Assembly (NCBI GenBank): GCA_016794985.1
Contig: JAEUIQ010000077.1
Location: 1-33,938, forward strand
Source: Planctomycetaceae bacterium
GTDB taxonomy: Bacteria > Planctomycetota > Planctomycetia > Pirellulales > Pirellulaceae
Direction: 5' to 3'
Length of the DNA: 33,938 nt
In this document: positions 33,113 through 33,938 of the stretch, in pieces
Layout of the letters: the number at the start of each line of letters is the position of its first letter
Numbering within the stretch: position 1 is the first letter of the stretch
Notes under the pieces: model-generated
Told to the model about the DNA's origin: nothing
The model's database searches: none
What the model saw: only the letters and a program-made list of their open reading frames with translations
Position numbers and translations under genes: made by a program

Positions 33113-33938
33113 ATGATTCGAAAAGCAATCACCGCCTTACTCGCACGTACGGCCGTTTTCGCCGTATTGGCGATAAGCGCTTTGGCTCAGGCCCAATCAA
33201 GCTGGGGCCAACAGGCAGGGCTGACCAATCCCGGCTTTGAGACGCCACGGGTTGAAGAGGGGACTTTCGTACTCGCCGACGTACTCCTCGAAACCATGCC
33301 CGGATGGAAGACCACCGACACCCACTTCGAAATCTGGGGTACGGGATTTAAGGGAGTTCCAGCGCATGAGGGCACTCAATTCGTGGAACTAAACGCGTAC
33401 ATCGATGGGACTCTTTATCAGGATTCCACAGGGATTCAGCAGGGCTCCGTGCTCGAGTTCACGTTTGCTCATCGCGGTCGCAACGGCGATGACACCATGA
33501 AGCTGACTATCACGGACCTGGGGGCTGACAACTCCCTAGGTGGAGGCGATGACACTGTTCTCTTTACCAAAGAATTCACCACCGGGAAGGACGCCTGGGC
33601 CGTTTACGACAGCACAACCGAACAGCGAATCGTGGGATTGGGGAATACCGTACGGTTCGGTTACGGGGCGGTCTCCACTGCCACTGGAGAGCTAGGAGAA
33701 GGAAATCTTCTGGATGCAGCGAACTTTGGGATCGGGGTGGTTTCTGCACCAGCGGTTTCTGCCATGGAGTTCAAATTGATCCCGGCTGGCACATTCGTAA
33801 TGGGTTCTCCAGATAGCGAAGAAGGCCGTGACGATGATGAACGACAGCATGAGGTGACGATCACACGCGATTTTTACATGGGCGTCACCGAAGTCACGCA
33901 ATCTCAGTGGCAGCAGGTCATGGGGACCACACCCTGGA
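33113..33938 (+). CDS. Secreted protein with FGE-sulfatase (SUMF1) domain, partial
   Basis: The frame from ATG 33113 (GGAGAAA upstream) is open to the window edge. It starts with a signal peptide (MIRKAITALLARTAVFAVLA...ALAQA). Residues about 36-200 form a beta-sandwich beginning LTNPGFETP and containing PGWKTTDTHFEIWG, GTQFVELNA and a GSVLEFTFAHRGR strand, resembling DUF642/choice-of-anchor modules. From about 217 the FGE-sulfatase domain begins: MEFKLIPAGTFVMGSPDSEE, then FYMGVTEVTQSQWQQVMG, cut by the edge. In planctomycetes this domain often has non-enzymatic roles beside kinases. The active-site cysteines, if present, lie outside the window. It is divergent from the sigma gene. Confidence 0.85.
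   Translation, partial: MIRKAITALLARTAVFAVLAISALAQAQSSWGQQAGLTNPGFETPRVEEGTFVLADVLLETMPGWKTTDTHFEIWGTGFKGVPAHEGTQFVELNAYIDGTLYQDSTGIQQGSVLEFTFAHRGRNGDDTMKLTITDLGADNSLGGGDDTVLFTKEFTTGKDAWAVYDSTTEQRIVGLGNTVRFGYGAVSTATGELGEGNLLDAANFGIGVVSAPAVSAMEFKLIPAGTFVMGSPDSEEGRDDDERQHEVTITRDFYMGVTEVTQSQWQQVMGTTPW

Overview
The window reads as a chromosomal segment of a planctomycete, most likely of the Pirellulales (Rhodopirellula/Blastopirellula relatives). The evidence is the combination of a PEP-CTERM C-terminus, a DUF1501 Tat-exported protein, a DUF1559 pseudopilin with a small lipoprotein partner, a DNRLRE/dockerin-type secreted protein, a receptor Ser/Thr kinase with WD40 repeats, a planctomycete-type ECF sigma factor and a sulfatase-modifying-factor (FGE) protein. 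The assignment rests on family knowledge, not on a search. LAYOUT: 1-6,155 holds the end of a PEP-CTERM protein, a DUF1573-like secreted protein, a two-gene minus-strand unit (nucleotidyltransferase-like protein plus a 101-aa partner), the DUF1501 protein and, convergent to it, the DNRLRE/dockerin protein. 6,301-7,767 is a DUF1559/lipoprotein pair. 8,086-13,661 is a minus-strand operon for trans-4-hydroxy-L-proline breakdown: DHDPS-family deaminase, alpha-ketoglutarate-semialdehyde dehydrogenase, hydroxyproline 2-epimerase, FAD-dependent D-hydroxyproline oxidase and a cupin. Its regulator, a GntR/FCD protein with two winged helices, is divergent at 14,269-15,804. The spacer between them and the linkers of the regulator itself are filled with copies of a GGGGACA-cored repeat. 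16,140-31,736 contains two diverged copies of an unrecognised two-gene cassette, here called A-B. In both copies, gene A begins with a run of GTTT tetranucleotides that encodes the hydrophobic core of its signal peptide. With 9 units, A1 is in frame; with 7 units, A2 is out of frame with its Shine-Dalgarno-preceded ATG. This looks like ON/OFF phase variation. Between the cassettes lie a hicB-hicA toxin-antitoxin pair, a remnant of a REP-associated tyrosine transposase, the WD40 kinase and an IS1182-like element whose transposase has an in-frame stop. 31,737-33,938 holds a decayed transposase, a truncated copy of the kinase 5' end, the ECF sigma factor and the start of an FGE-domain secreted protein. 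HOW THE GENES FIT TOGETHER: the hydroxyproline genes make a complete route to alpha-ketoglutarate with a self-contained regulator, a sigma70-type promoter and a candidate operator. The sigma factor and the WD40 kinase were probably one operon: a 162-bp direct repeat (25,521-25,682 and 32,111-32,272) runs from the sigma stop codon into the kinase start, and collapsing it puts the kinase directly behind the sigma gene. A segment carrying the IS and cassette A2-B2 now separates them. The most novel item is the pair of signal-peptide phase-variable A-B cassettes next to this sigma/kinase unit. What A and B do is not known to me.
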